From [Erwinia] mediterraneensis (GTDB taxonomy: Bacteria > Pseudomonadota > Gammaproteobacteria > Enterobacterales > Enterobacteriaceae), in NCBI RefSeq assembly GCF_900604315.1, contig NZ_LR026978.1, forward strand, positions 2,087,615 to 2,151,614: DNA of 64,000 nt, read 5' to 3'. A program made the position numbers and the translations under genes. Positions 9,530 through 17,872 of this stretch are shown here, piece after piece. How positions within the stretch are numbered: position 1 is the stretch's first letter; each line of letters opens with the position of its first letter. The notes beneath the pieces are model-generated. The model was not told the DNA's origin, did no database searches, and saw only the letters and a program-made list of their open reading frames with translations.

Positions 9530-10909
9530 ATGCAATTAACCATGAAAGATAAAATCGGCTACGGACTGGGCGATACCGCCTGTGGTTTTGTCTGGCAGGC
9601 GACAATGTTTCTGCTGGCCTATTTCTACACTGATGTTTTTGGCTTATCCGCTGGCATTATGGGCACCTTGTTTCTGATCTCCCGCGTGCTGGACGCCGTC
9701 ACCGACCCGCTGATGGGGCTGCTGGTGGACCGCACCCGTACCCGCCACGGCCAGTTCCGCCCGTTCCTGCTGTGGGGCGCAATTCCCTTTGGCATTGTCT
9801 GCGTACTGACCTTTTACACACCCGATTTTTCCGCGCAGGGCAAAATCATCTATGCCTGCGTGACCTACATTCTGCTGACGCTGGTCTACACCTTTGTTAA
9901 CGTGCCTTACTGCGCGATGCCTGGCGTGCTCACCGAGAACCCGAAAGAGCGTCATGCCCTGCAGTCGTGGCGCTTTTTCCTCGCCGCCGCCGGATCGCTG
10001 GCGATCAGCGGCATTGCGCTGCCGCTGGTGCATATTATCGGTAAAGGCAATGAGCAGGTGGGCTACTTTGGCGCGATGTGCGTGCTCGGGCTGAGCGGTG
10101 TGGTGCTGCTCTACATCTGCTTTTTTAACACCAAAGAGCGCTATACCTTTCAGGTGCAGCCAGGTTCCTCAGTGGCGAAAGATTTCCGCCTGCTGCTCGG
10201 CAATACCCAGTGGCGCATTATGTGCGCTTTCAAAATGATGGCAACCTGTTCCACAGTGGTACGCGGCGGGGCGACGCTCTATTTCGTCAAGTACGTGATG
10301 GATCACCCGGAACTGGCGACGCAGTTTCTGTTTTACGGCAGCATTGCCACCATGTTCGGCTCGCTGGCCTCATCACGTCTGTTAGGCCGTTTTGACCGCG
10401 TGAAGGCGTTTAAGTGGATTATCGGCATTTACTCGCTGATCAGCCTGCTGATTTTCGTCACGCCCGCCGAGCATATCGCGCTGATTTTTGCTCTCAACAT
10501 CCTGTTCCTGTTTATCTTTAACACCACTACGCCGCTGCAGTGGCTGATGGCTTCTGACGTGGTCGATTACGAAGAGAGCCGTAGCGGCCGCCGTCTCGAC
10601 GGTCTGGTGTTCTCCACCTATCTCTTCAGCCTGAAGATGGGCCTGGCGATTGGCGGTGCCATCGTGGGCTGGATCCTCGCCTTTGTGAATTACTCCGGCA
10701 GCAACAGCGTGCAGCCGGTTGAGGTGCTCAGCACCATCAAAATTCTGTTCTGCGTCGTGCCGGTGGTGCTCTATGTCGGCATGTTCATCATGCTCTCGCT
10801 TTACAAGCTCACTGATGCCCGTGTAGAGGCCATCAGCCAGCAGTTACGTAAAGAACGCACCCCGCAGGATGAAGCGATTCCTGCTGCCGTGACCGCGCCA
10901 TCTAACTAA
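9530..10909 (+). CDS. yagG: YagG-like glycoside (xyloside) transporter, GPH family
   Basis: A 459-residue, 12-helix sugar:cation symporter of the glycoside-pentoside-hexuronide family (MelB/XynP relatives). It is nearly identical in pattern to E. coli YagG throughout, for example MKDKIGYGLGD at the N-terminus, RTRTRHGQFRPF after helix 2 and VDYEESRSGRRLDG. It probably imports xylobiose or other short xylosides for the adjacent beta-xylosidase. ATG 9530 is preceded by GGGGG at 5-9 nt; an in-frame TTG at 9518 (matching the E. coli N-terminus) is the alternative. It is followed 12 bp later by yagH, so the pair forms an operon. Confidence 0.9.
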   Translation: MQLTMKDKIGYGLGDTACGFVWQATMFLLAYFYTDVFGLSAGIMGTLFLISRVLDAVTDPLMGLLVDRTRTRHGQFRPFLLWGAIPFGIVCVLTFYTPDFSAQGKIIYACVTYILLTLVYTFVNVPYCAMPGVLTENPKERHALQSWRFFLAAAGSLAISGIALPLVHIIGKGNEQVGYFGAMCVLGLSGVVLLYICFFNTKERYTFQVQPGSSVAKDFRLLLGNTQWRIMCAFKMMATCSTVVRGGATLYFVKYVMDHPELATQFLFYGSIATMFGSLASSRLLGRFDRVKAFKWIIGIYSLISLLIFVTPAEHIALIFALNILFLFIFNTTTPLQWLMASDVVDYEESRSGRRLDGLVFSTYLFSLKMGLAIGGAIVGWILAFVNYSGSNSVQPVEVLSTIKILFCVVPVVLYVGMFIMLSLYKLTDARVEAISQQLRKERTPQDEAIPAAVTAPSN

Positions 10910-10921
10910 CAAGGAGGCAAT

Positions 10922-12541
10922 ATGTACACTATTACGAACCCGATTCTGACCGGCTTTAACCCCGATCCATCCATGTGCCGTCAGGGCGAGGATTACTACA
11001 TTGCGACCTCCACCTTTGAGTGGTTTCCGGGTGTGCGCATTTATCACTCGCGGGATTTGAAAAACTGGTCGCTGGTCAGTACGCCGCTGGACCGCGTATC
11101 GCAGCTGGATATGAAGGGCAACCCCGATTCCGGCGGCATCTGGGCGCCCTGTCTGAGCTATGCCGACGGGCTGTTCTGGCTGGTCTATACCGACGTGAAA
11201 GTGGTCGATTCACCGTGGAAAAATGGTCGTAACTACCTGGTTACCGCACCTTCGGTGGAAGGCCCGTGGAGCGAGCCGATCCCGATGGGCAACGGCGGCT
11301 TTGATCCCTCGCTGTTTCACGACAGCGACGGGCGTAAATATTACATCTATCGCCCGTGGGGACCACGTCATCACAGCGATCCGCACAGCACTATCGTCCT
11401 GCAGGAGTATTTCCCGGAGACGCAAACGCTGTCGAAAGAACGCAAAACCCTGTTTACCGGCACGGCGCTGCGCTACACCGAAGGGGCGCACATCTACCGT
11501 AAAGATGGCTGGTACTATCTGATGGTGGCGGAGGGAGGCACCGGCTATGAACATGCGGTGGTGGTGCTGCGGTCGAAAACCATCGACGGGCCTTACGAGC
11601 TACACCCGGAAGTCACCCTGATGACCAGCTGGCATTTGCCGGAAAACCCGTTGCAGAAAAGCGGTCATGGCTCGCTGCTGGAGACGCATACTGGTGAATG
11701 GTATATGGCTTACCTCACCAGCCGTCCGCTGCGTTTGCCGGGGGTGCCGTTGCTGGCCAAAGGTGGACGCGGCTACTGCCCGCTGGGGCGGGAAACCGGT
11801 ATTGCCCGCATCAGCTGGCGCGACGGCTGGCCCTGGGTGGAAGGTGGCAAACACGCGCAGCTGAGCGTGCCGGGTCCGCAGATGAGCGAGACGCACAGCG
11901 CGCCGCAGGCGAACTGGCGTGACGACTTTAACGCCGCCACGCTCGATGCTGAACTACAGACGCTGCGTATTCCCTTTGACGATACCCTGGGATCGCTTAC
12001 TGCCCGTCCCGGCTTTTTGCGCCTGTACGGCAATGATTCGCTGAACTCGACCTTTACCCAGTCGACGGTAGCGCGTCGCTGGCAGCATTTCACCTTCCAG
12101 GCCGAAACCTGTATGCAGTTCGCACCGCAGCACTTTCAGCAGAGCGCGGGGCTGACCTGCTACTACAACAGCAAAAACTGGAGTTACTGCTTTGTAGATT
12201 ATGAAGAGGGGCGGGGCAGAACCCTGAAAGTGCTGCAGCTGGATCACAACGTTCCCGCCTGGCCGCTGCATGAAAATCCGATTCCGGTGCCGGACGAGGC
12301 GCAGAACATCTGGTTGCGGGTCGAGGTGGATAAGCTGGTCTATCGCTACAGCTATTCGTTTGACGGCAAACAGTGGCACAGCGTGCCGGTCACCTTTGAG
12401 GCGTGGAAACTGTCCGATGATTATATCGCGGGCAGAGGTTACTTCACCGGCGCCTTTGTTGGCCTGCATTGCGAAGATATCAGTGGCGACGGCTGCCACG
12501 CCGACTTTGATTATCTCAGCTATCAACCGGCCACGGAGTAA
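10922..12541 (+). CDS. yagH: Beta-xylosidase, GH43 (YagH/XynB-like)
   Basis: A 539-residue cytoplasmic glycoside hydrolase family 43 enzyme matching E. coli YagH end to end. It releases D-xylose from xylobiose and similar short chains. The general base Asp lies in NPILTGFNPDPS, the pKa-modulating Asp in GNGGFDPSLF, and the general acid Glu in the YTEGAH motif; the C-terminal half is the beta-sandwich domain typical of the XynB-like branch. AAGGAGG lies 5 nt before the ATG. It is cotranscribed with the yagG transporter: import, then hydrolysis inside the cell. It is convergent with xynR. Confidence 0.92.
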   Translation: MYTITNPILTGFNPDPSMCRQGEDYYIATSTFEWFPGVRIYHSRDLKNWSLVSTPLDRVSQLDMKGNPDSGGIWAPCLSYADGLFWLVYTDVKVVDSPWKNGRNYLVTAPSVEGPWSEPIPMGNGGFDPSLFHDSDGRKYYIYRPWGPRHHSDPHSTIVLQEYFPETQTLSKERKTLFTGTALRYTEGAHIYRKDGWYYLMVAEGGTGYEHAVVVLRSKTIDGPYELHPEVTLMTSWHLPENPLQKSGHGSLLETHTGEWYMAYLTSRPLRLPGVPLLAKGGRGYCPLGRETGIARISWRDGWPWVEGGKHAQLSVPGPQMSETHSAPQANWRDDFNAATLDAELQTLRIPFDDTLGSLTARPGFLRLYGNDSLNSTFTQSTVARRWQHFTFQAETCMQFAPQHFQQSAGLTCYYNSKNWSYCFVDYEEGRGRTLKVLQLDHNVPAWPLHENPIPVPDEAQNIWLRVEVDKLVYRYSYSFDGKQWHSVPVTFEAWKLSDDYIAGRGYFTGAFVGLHCEDISGDGCHADFDYLSYQPATE

Positions 12542-12556
12542 CGGCGTGACGCTGGG

Positions 12557-13321
12557 TTATCCGCGCCCCGGATAACCCAGCGCCCGGGAGAGCTGCAGCC
12601 CCGCTTCCTGCAGCTGCAACCGGTATTGCGTCAGCGCATCGTCATCCACGCGCGAGGTTAAGGTCGACAGACTCAGCGCCGCCACGACCCGCGATTCATG
12701 GTTCCATACCGGCACGGCCACACAGCGTACCCCCTGTTCGTTTTCTTCGCTGTCGAGGGCGTAGCCCTGCGCGCGGGTTTGCGTCAGTGCAGCCTGCAGC
12801 GCCGGGCGTGAGGTCAGGGTCGCGGCGGTAAAGGCGGTGTAGTGATAGCCCTCCAGCAGGGCATCCAGCTCGCTGGCGCTCAGCCAGGCGATCAAGACTT
12901 TGCCGATCGCCGTGGCGTGCACCGGCAGGCGACGGCCAATGCGCGAATAGGCGATAGCAGCGAGTTTGCCTTCAATTTTTTCGATATAGACGCCTTCGCG
13001 TCCGTCGAGGATACCCAGATGGGTGGTCTGCCCGGTACGCTGCGACAGCTCGGTCAGCCAGCCTTTCGCCGTCTGGCGGATATCTATCGATCCCACCACA
13101 AAATGGCCGCGCTCCACCAGCTTCAGGCCGAGGCGATATTTGCCGTTCTCCGGGTTTTGATCGATGTAGCCATGCAGCTGCAGGGTTTTGAGCAGGGAGT
13201 GAAGGGTGCTTTTGCTCAGGCCCATCTGTTTACTGATGTCAGTGATCTTCAGCTCCTTCGCCTGATCGTTAAACAGGTCGAGGATCTGTAAGGCACGTTC
13301 AACAGATTGAATAAGAGGCAT
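12557..13321 (-). CDS. xynR: IclR-family regulator XynR (YagI)
   Basis: A 254-residue IclR-type regulator, near-identical in pattern to E. coli XynR. The winged helix-turn-helix (QSVERALQILDLFN ... GLSKSTLHSLLKTLQLHGYI) occupies about residues 1-65, followed by the IclR effector domain (RTGQTTHLGILDGREGVYIEKIEGK, RLPVHATAIGKVL, GVRCVAVPVWN). In E. coli it is a repressor that responds to xylonate and governs yagEF. I set the start at ATG 13321 because the E. coli protein begins there (MPxIQSVERALQ); the extra upstream 21 codons look non-coding. It lies convergent to yagH, and its likely operator is at 6242-6260. Confidence 0.9.
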   Translation of the reverse strand: MPLIQSVERALQILDLFNDQAKELKITDISKQMGLSKSTLHSLLKTLQLHGYIDQNPENGKYRLGLKLVERGHFVVGSIDIRQTAKGWLTELSQRTGQTTHLGILDGREGVYIEKIEGKLAAIAYSRIGRRLPVHATAIGKVLIAWLSASELDALLEGYHYTAFTAATLTSRPALQAALTQTRAQGYALDSEENEQGVRCVAVPVWNHESRVVAALSLSTLTSRVDDDALTQYRLQLQEAGLQLSRALGYPGRG

Positions 13322-13405
13322 AATAGAAGACCGTCTGTACTGGAGCGCAGGCGGCAACGTACCTGCTTCAGGCTGAAAAATCAATCAGCTGACTGAGGTT
13401 TAACC

Positions 13406-13433
13406 CGGATATGGAAGCTGGCTTCCATATCCG
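13406..13433 (-). terminator. 28-bp near-perfect palindrome, probable terminator of the LacI gene
   Basis: CGGATATGGAAGC and its complement face each other across 2 nt (13-bp arms). It lies 35 bp after the stop of the leftward LacI-family gene and about 85 bp upstream of xynR. No T-tract follows on either strand, so a regulatory site for xynR cannot be excluded. Confidence 0.45.
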
Positions 13434-13467
13434 CCTGCTGACGAGGCGATTCCTGCGCGATGCGATC

Positions 13468-14469
13468 TCAGGGGATCATTTTGCCGCGTACGATGACTTT
13501 TCCGGGCTTGCTGTCGGGATCGCTGACGCGACGGATCGCCAGATTAAGCGCCTGCCAGGCGATCTCCTGCAAATCATGGGAGACACAGGGAAAGTGAAAG
13601 CCGTAGATCCCGGCGTGCGACACTTCATCGATGCTGAACAGGGAAACCTGTTTCATCAGCTGCAGCTTGTGTTCAATACAGGCTTTGACAATTCCCAGGG
13701 AAATCTGGTTATTACAGCCGACAAAGAAATCGGGCGCGCGATGGCTGGTGAGCCAGCGGCTGGTTTCCTGCCAGGCAATATCCATAAAGAAGTCGGCATG
13801 CAGCACTTCAAAGGAGTCGATCCTGCCCTGCAGCGCCGCCTGCAAACCGGTCACCCTTTCACGAGCAACGTTGGAGTTCTCCGGCCCGGACACCACCACC
13901 ACGCGCTGCGCGTTTTGCTCCAGCAGCCAGCGTCCGGCCTGTAAGCCACAGTCGAGGTTATCGATATAGACACCGCTGCAGTTCTGCGCATCCAGTTCAC
14001 GGTCCACCAGTACCACCGGGATGCCGAGTGTCTCCAGCCGACTGAGATAATCCGGATAATAGTGATGGTCGTTGGAGATCACCGACAGAATAATGGCATC
14101 GACATTATAGCCAATCAGTTTGTCGATAATGCGGTCTTCCGTCTCCTGCGATTCATAGGAGTCGAACACCAGCGTATCGTAGCCCAGCTTTTGCGCTTCC
14201 AGCGTCATCAGACGCGTCAGGCCGCCAAAAAACGGGTTCGCCATATCGGGATTGACGATACCGATAGTCTTGCTGGTTTTCGCCCGTAAATTACGGGCGG
14301 CGGTGTTGACCACATAGCCTAACTGCGCTGCCGTCTCGCGGATGCGTTGCAGGGTTTCCGGATGGACTTTTTCCGGCTGCGAAAACGCCCGCGAGGCGGT
14401 GATTTTACTGACGTTCGCTTGCGCAGCAACGCTGGCCAGCGTTGCCTTCCGTCCCCGTCCCACTGACAA
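13468..14469 (-). CDS. LacI-family regulator of the lyxose/xylitol locus
   Basis: A 333-residue repressor. The LacI helix-turn-helix (TLASVAAQANVSKITASRAFSQ) is at residues 10-31 and the hinge (LGYVVNTAARNLRAKTSKTIGIV) follows, then a periplasmic-binding-protein-like sensor domain. The start is a TTG at 14469 with AAGGAG 6 nt upstream; a GTG two codons on is possible. The gene lies 84 bp after the isomerase gene on the same strand. Two direct GTATCATT half-sites (14491 and 14501) lie in that gap, and two full operators flank the divergent promoter region at 15115 and 15274, so it probably regulates both arms and itself. The inducer is likely a pentose or pentitol. Confidence 0.85.
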   Translation of the reverse strand: MSVGRGRKATLASVAAQANVSKITASRAFSQPEKVHPETLQRIRETAAQLGYVVNTAARNLRAKTSKTIGIVNPDMANPFFGGLTRLMTLEAQKLGYDTLVFDSYESQETEDRIIDKLIGYNVDAIILSVISNDHHYYPDYLSRLETLGIPVVLVDRELDAQNCSGVYIDNLDCGLQAGRWLLEQNAQRVVVVSGPENSNVARERVTGLQAALQGRIDSFEVLHADFFMDIAWQETSRWLTSHRAPDFFVGCNNQISLGIVKACIEHKLQLMKQVSLFSIDEVSHAGIYGFHFPCVSHDLQEIAWQALNLAIRRVSDPDSKPGKVIVRGKMIP

Positions 14470-14490
14470 GTGCAGCTCCTTGGTTAAAAC

Positions 14491-14508
14491 GTATCATTTT
14501 GTATCATT
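14491..14508. promoter_or_regulatory. Two direct GTATCATT half-operators before the LacI gene
   Basis: GTATCATT occurs at 14491-14498 and 14501-14508, one helical turn apart. The octamer is half of the 18-bp operators at 15115 and 15274. It lies 22-40 bp upstream of the TTG start, consistent with weak autoregulation. Confidence 0.4.
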
Positions 14509-14553
14509 CCTGAATCATGACAGATCTGCTGTCCGGATGCGAACGCTGTTTAC

Positions 14554-15096
14554 TCAGGCCAGACGATTTACGCGCGGATCGGTAAAAATATCCAGCTCAT
14601 CGCGGCTTTCGGATGAGAATTCTGAAACCACCGCCCCCTGATCGCCCGCCTGGAACCAGTGACGGGTATCGGGGGCAATGGTGTACTGCTCGCCCGGACG
14701 CAGCAGAATGTAACGGTTACAGGTATACCAGGCTTCGCTGCCTTCCGGCACCTTACACACCGGCTCACCAGTAGCATCATTGGGTGTCAGAGTGTCATCA
14801 TCCACAAACAGGTAAACTTCGCCCCAGCGGCAGCGGAACGTCTCCTGTTTGCCCGGTGTGCCGCTAAAAGGCGGATGCAGATGTTCCGGGCAGGTCTGAC
14901 GCGGGAACAGCACCAGTTCTTTGGCGCAGTAGCGTGGGGAGTTAACGTAGGTCAGAAGCTGCAGGCCCGATACCGGATAGTCCGGCAGGCCAAAGGTGGC
15001 GATTTCAATACGCTGCTGCTCTTCTTTTGTCAGAACGATCTGCGCCTGCTGCAGAAAATCCAGGGTGCGCTGTACAGCTTCCTTCGGTGTATTCAT
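14554..15096 (-). CDS. D-lyxose isomerase-like cupin (YdaE type)
   Basis: A 180-residue cupin sugar isomerase. The metal ligands fall where they do in the B. subtilis YdaE D-lyxose isomerase: His72 and His74 in CPEHLHPP, Glu85 in KQETFRCRWGEVYLF and His146 in TIAPDTRHWFQAG. The family converts D-lyxose to D-xylulose (and D-mannose to D-fructose) with Mn2+. It is divergent from the dehydrogenase/xylulokinase/ABC operon, and an operator lies directly upstream of its ATG. Since xylulokinase is in the same locus, isomerisation of lyxose to xylulose fits well. Substrate preference is an inference. Confidence 0.8.
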   Translation of the reverse strand: MNTPKEAVQRTLDFLQQAQIVLTKEEQQRIEIATFGLPDYPVSGLQLLTYVNSPRYCAKELVLFPRQTCPEHLHPPFSGTPGKQETFRCRWGEVYLFVDDDTLTPNDATGEPVCKVPEGSEAWYTCNRYILLRPGEQYTIAPDTRHWFQAGDQGAVVSEFSSESRDELDIFTDPRVNRLA

Positions 15097-15114
15097 CGTG
15101 GCCTCTGTGCTGTT

Positions 15115-15132
15115 AATGGTATCGGTATCATT
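15115..15132. promoter_or_regulatory. LacI-type operator 1 (isomerase side)
   Basis: AATGGTATCGGTATCATT: an imperfect palindrome around a central CG, 18 bp, 19 bp upstream of the isomerase ATG. It matches the reverse complement of operator 2 at 17 of 18 positions. Confidence 0.7.
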
Positions 15133-15273
15133 AAACCCATCCTTCTCGCGAGGAATCTGTGATCTCCGTCGCTAATTGTTAATACAGGCACTTAGATTCG
15201 TTTACATTGATCGAGAAATTTTAACCAGCATCACAGATTTTTCCCCTTCAATGCTCCAGTATCGCCGCCACTG

Positions 15274-15291
15274 AATGATATCGATACCATT
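15274..15291. promoter_or_regulatory. LacI-type operator 2 (dehydrogenase side)
   Basis: AATGATATCGATACCATT, 25 bp upstream of the dehydrogenase ATG. With operator 1 it is 159 bp apart centre to centre, a distance that would permit DNA looping by a tetrameric LacI-family repressor. Confidence 0.7.
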
Positions 15292-15315
15292 AAAATGATT
15301 TCCTCGGAGGTGCGC

Positions 15316-16350
15316 ATGAAAGCGTTAGTGTTGGCCGAAGCCGGTAAAATCGCCATTGAAGATCGCGAGTTTGATGAAGCGCTCGGCGAAAATGATGTGC
15401 AGATCAAAATTCACTCTGTCGGTATTTGCGGCAGCGACGTGCACTACTATCAGCATGGCCGTATCGGGCCGTTCGTGGTTGAAGCGCCGATGGTACTCGG
15501 TCATGAAGCCTCCGGCGTGGTGCTGGCGGTAGGGAAAAATGTCACCCATGTAAAAGTGGGCGATCGCGTCTGTATGGAGCCGGGCATCCCCGATCCACAG
15601 TCTGCGCAGTCACGCGCGGGCATTTATAACCTCGATCCGGCCGTGCGTTTCTGGGCAACCCCGCCGGTTCATGGCTGCCTGCGTGAAACCGTGGTGCATC
15701 CGGGTGCCTTTACCTTTAAGTTGCCGGACAACGTCAGCTTCGCCGAAGGGGCGATGGTGGAGCCGCTGGCTATCGGCATGCATGCCGCGACCAAAGCGGG
15801 CATCAAACCAGGTGATATTGCGCTGGTGATTGGCGCCGGTCCGATCGGCGTGGTTACCGCACTGGCAGCGCTGGCGGGTGGTTGCTCCGATGTCATTATC
15901 TGCGATCTGTTCGACGAGAAGCTGGCGGTGGCCGCCAACTATGAAGGTCTGCATGCGGTTAATATCAAAACCGGCGACCTGGCAGGCAAAATCGCCCAAC
16001 TCACCAGCGGTAACGGCGCGGATATCGTGTTTGAGTGCAGCGGTGCAAAACCGGCTATCGCCACGCTGGCCGAGCACGCAGCACCTGGTGCCACCGCCGT
16101 GCTGGTGGGAATGCCGATTGACGCTGCCCCGATGGATATCGTGGCCGCCCAGGCGAAAGAGATCACTTTCAAAACCATTTTCCGCTACGCCAACATGTAT
16201 CCGCGTACCCTGCGCCTGCTGAGTAGCGGCAAGCTGCGTGTCCAGCCGCTGATCAGCCAGACCTACAAGTTTGCTGACAGCGTGGCGGCGTTTGAGCGCG
16301 CGGCGGCGGGCAACGCCTCCGACATCAAAATCATGCTGGAAATGGAGTAA
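15316..16350 (+). CDS. Zinc-dependent polyol (xylitol) dehydrogenase
   Basis: A 344-residue medium-chain dehydrogenase of the sorbitol/xylitol dehydrogenase branch, which oxidises a polyol C2 hydroxyl with NAD+. Catalytic zinc ligands are Cys38 ([11 protein letters not shown]) and His63-Glu64 (LGHEASG); the Rossmann motif is GAGPIGVV. The structural-zinc four-cysteine loop is absent (the [10 protein letters not shown] segment lacks them), as in sorbitol dehydrogenases. CGGAGG precedes ATG 15316; an upstream in-frame ATG at 15295 overlaps the operator and lacks an RBS. It is the first gene of an operon with xylulokinase 4 bp downstream, so the ketose product is probably D-xylulose (from xylitol or D-arabitol). 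Confidence 0.85.
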   Translation: MKALVLAEAGKIAIEDREFDEALGENDVQIKIHSVGICGSDVHYYQHGRIGPFVVEAPMVLGHEASGVVLAVGKNVTHVKVGDRVCMEPGIPDPQSAQSRAGIYNLDPAVRFWATPPVHGCLRETVVHPGAFTFKLPDNVSFAEGAMVEPLAIGMHAATKAGIKPGDIALVIGAGPIGVVTALAALAGGCSDVIICDLFDEKLAVAANYEGLHAVNIKTGDLAGKIAQLTSGNGADIVFECSGAKPAIATLAEHAAPGATAVLVGMPIDAAPMDIVAAQAKEITFKTIFRYANMYPRTLRLLSSGKLRVQPLISQTYKFADSVAAFERAAAGNASDIKIMLEME

Positions 16351-16354
16351 CCCT

Positions 16355-17872
16355 ATGACGCTCTATGCTGGTATTGACTGCGGTACACAAGGCACCAAAG
16401 TGGTGATTGTCGACAGCGATCAGGGCGTGATTCTTGGTGAAGGCAGCGCGGCGCACCGTCTTATCAGCGACTCCCGCGGACGGCGCGAACAGCAGGCTGA
16501 CTGGTGGATTGCGGCGTTGATCGCCGCTTTCCGCCAGGCGGTGGCGGATGCGGGCGTGGATGCGCAACAGATTAAAGCCCTCGGCGTCTCTGGCCAGCAG
16601 CATGGCTTTGTGCCGCTGGATAAACAGGGCAACGTGCTGCACAGCGTCAAGCTGTGGTGCGACACGGAAACCGCTGCAGAAAATGATCAATTGCTGCAAC
16701 AGCTGGGCGGGGTGAAAGGCTCGCTGGATCAGCTCGGCCTGATGGTGGCGACAGGCTACACCGCCTCGAAAATCCTCTGGTTCAAAACGCATCATCCGGA
16801 ACTCTGGGCGCGGCTGCACACTGTGCTGCTGCCCCATGACTACCTGAATTACTGGCTCACCGGCGAACGGGTGGCGGAATATGGCGACGCCTCCGGCACC
16901 GGCCTGCTCAATGTGCGCAGCCGGGAATGGGATCGCCGCACCGTAGAGCTGATTGATGACAGCGGTCGACTGTGGAATGCGTTGCCGCCGCTGAAAAGCG
17001 CCGGCAGCTGCATCGGCACCCTGCGCCCGGAAGCGGCGGAAACGCTGGGCTTAGCGCCCGCGACCCGCGTCTCTACCGGCGGCGGCGATAACATGATGGC
17101 AGCTATCGGCTCCGGCAATATCGCCAGCGGCACCGTGACCATGAGTCTGGGCACCTCCGGTACCCTGTTTGCCTGGTCCGATGCGCCGGTCGTCGCGGAC
17201 TCCGAGATGATCGCGGGCTTTTGCGCCAGCAGTAACGGCTGGCTGCCGCTGATCTGCACCATGAACATGACCTCGGCAACCACCTCGGTACAGACGCTGC
17301 TGCAGGAAGACATTGCCGGCTTTAATGAATTGCTGGCGCAGGCGGCACCCGGCGCAGGCGGCGTAGAAATGTTGCCCTTTTTTAATGGCGAACGCGTACC
17401 GCAATTGCCACACGCCCGCGCCAGCCTGCACAACCTCGACAGCGATAATTTTACCCGCGCCAATCTGTGCATGGCGGTGGTGGAGAGCGCCACCTACGGC
17501 CTGCGCTACGGCCTGGATCTGTTCCGCCAGCAGGGCATCGAAGCGCGTGAAATCCGCCTCACCGGCGGCGGCGCGCGCAGCGCGCACTGGCGTCAGATTG
17601 TGGCGGATGTGATGGGCTGCCCGGTGGTATGTCTGCATGTGCAGGAAGCGGCGGCGCTGGGCGGCGCGATTCAGGCGATGTGGGCGTCGGCACTGGCGGA
17701 TGATCCGCAGCAGGAGGCCAGTGCGCTGCTGGCTAGCCTGTGCCAGCGTTTTGTTTCGCTGGAAGAGTCAACCCGTACGCAGCCTGATGCTGCACGTCAG
17801 GCGCAATATGAAGAACTTTATCAGCGCTATCTGCAACGTCTGCAACAGGCTTATCCGGAGGTGCAACTGTGA
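16355..17872 (+). CDS. xylB: Xylulokinase
   Basis: A 505-residue FGGY-family kinase that phosphorylates D-xylulose to xylulose 5-phosphate. The N-terminal phosphate loop AGIDCGTQGTK, the xylulokinase segment GVSGQQHGFV, the catalytic-base motif TGGGDNMMAAIG, SLGTSGTLFAW and the C-terminal RLTGGGARSAHWRQIVADV are all present and ordered as in XylB. The start at ATG 16355 gives the expected N-terminus MTLYAGIDCG. It lies 4 bp after the dehydrogenase and overlaps the ABC ATPase by 4 bp, so translation is coupled. It is the common sink for xylulose made by both the dehydrogenase and the divergent isomerase. The symbol is given by family; a second xylB may exist in a xylose operon elsewhere. Confidence 0.88.
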   Translation: MTLYAGIDCGTQGTKVVIVDSDQGVILGEGSAAHRLISDSRGRREQQADWWIAALIAAFRQAVADAGVDAQQIKALGVSGQQHGFVPLDKQGNVLHSVKLWCDTETAAENDQLLQQLGGVKGSLDQLGLMVATGYTASKILWFKTHHPELWARLHTVLLPHDYLNYWLTGERVAEYGDASGTGLLNVRSREWDRRTVELIDDSGRLWNALPPLKSAGSCIGTLRPEAAETLGLAPATRVSTGGGDNMMAAIGSGNIASGTVTMSLGTSGTLFAWSDAPVVADSEMIAGFCASSNGWLPLICTMNMTSATTSVQTLLQEDIAGFNELLAQAAPGAGGVEMLPFFNGERVPQLPHARASLHNLDSDNFTRANLCMAVVESATYGLRYGLDLFRQQGIEAREIRLTGGGARSAHWRQIVADVMGCPVVCLHVQEAAALGGAIQAMWASALADDPQQEASALLASLCQRFVSLEESTRTQPDAARQAQYEELYQRYLQRLQQAYPEVQL

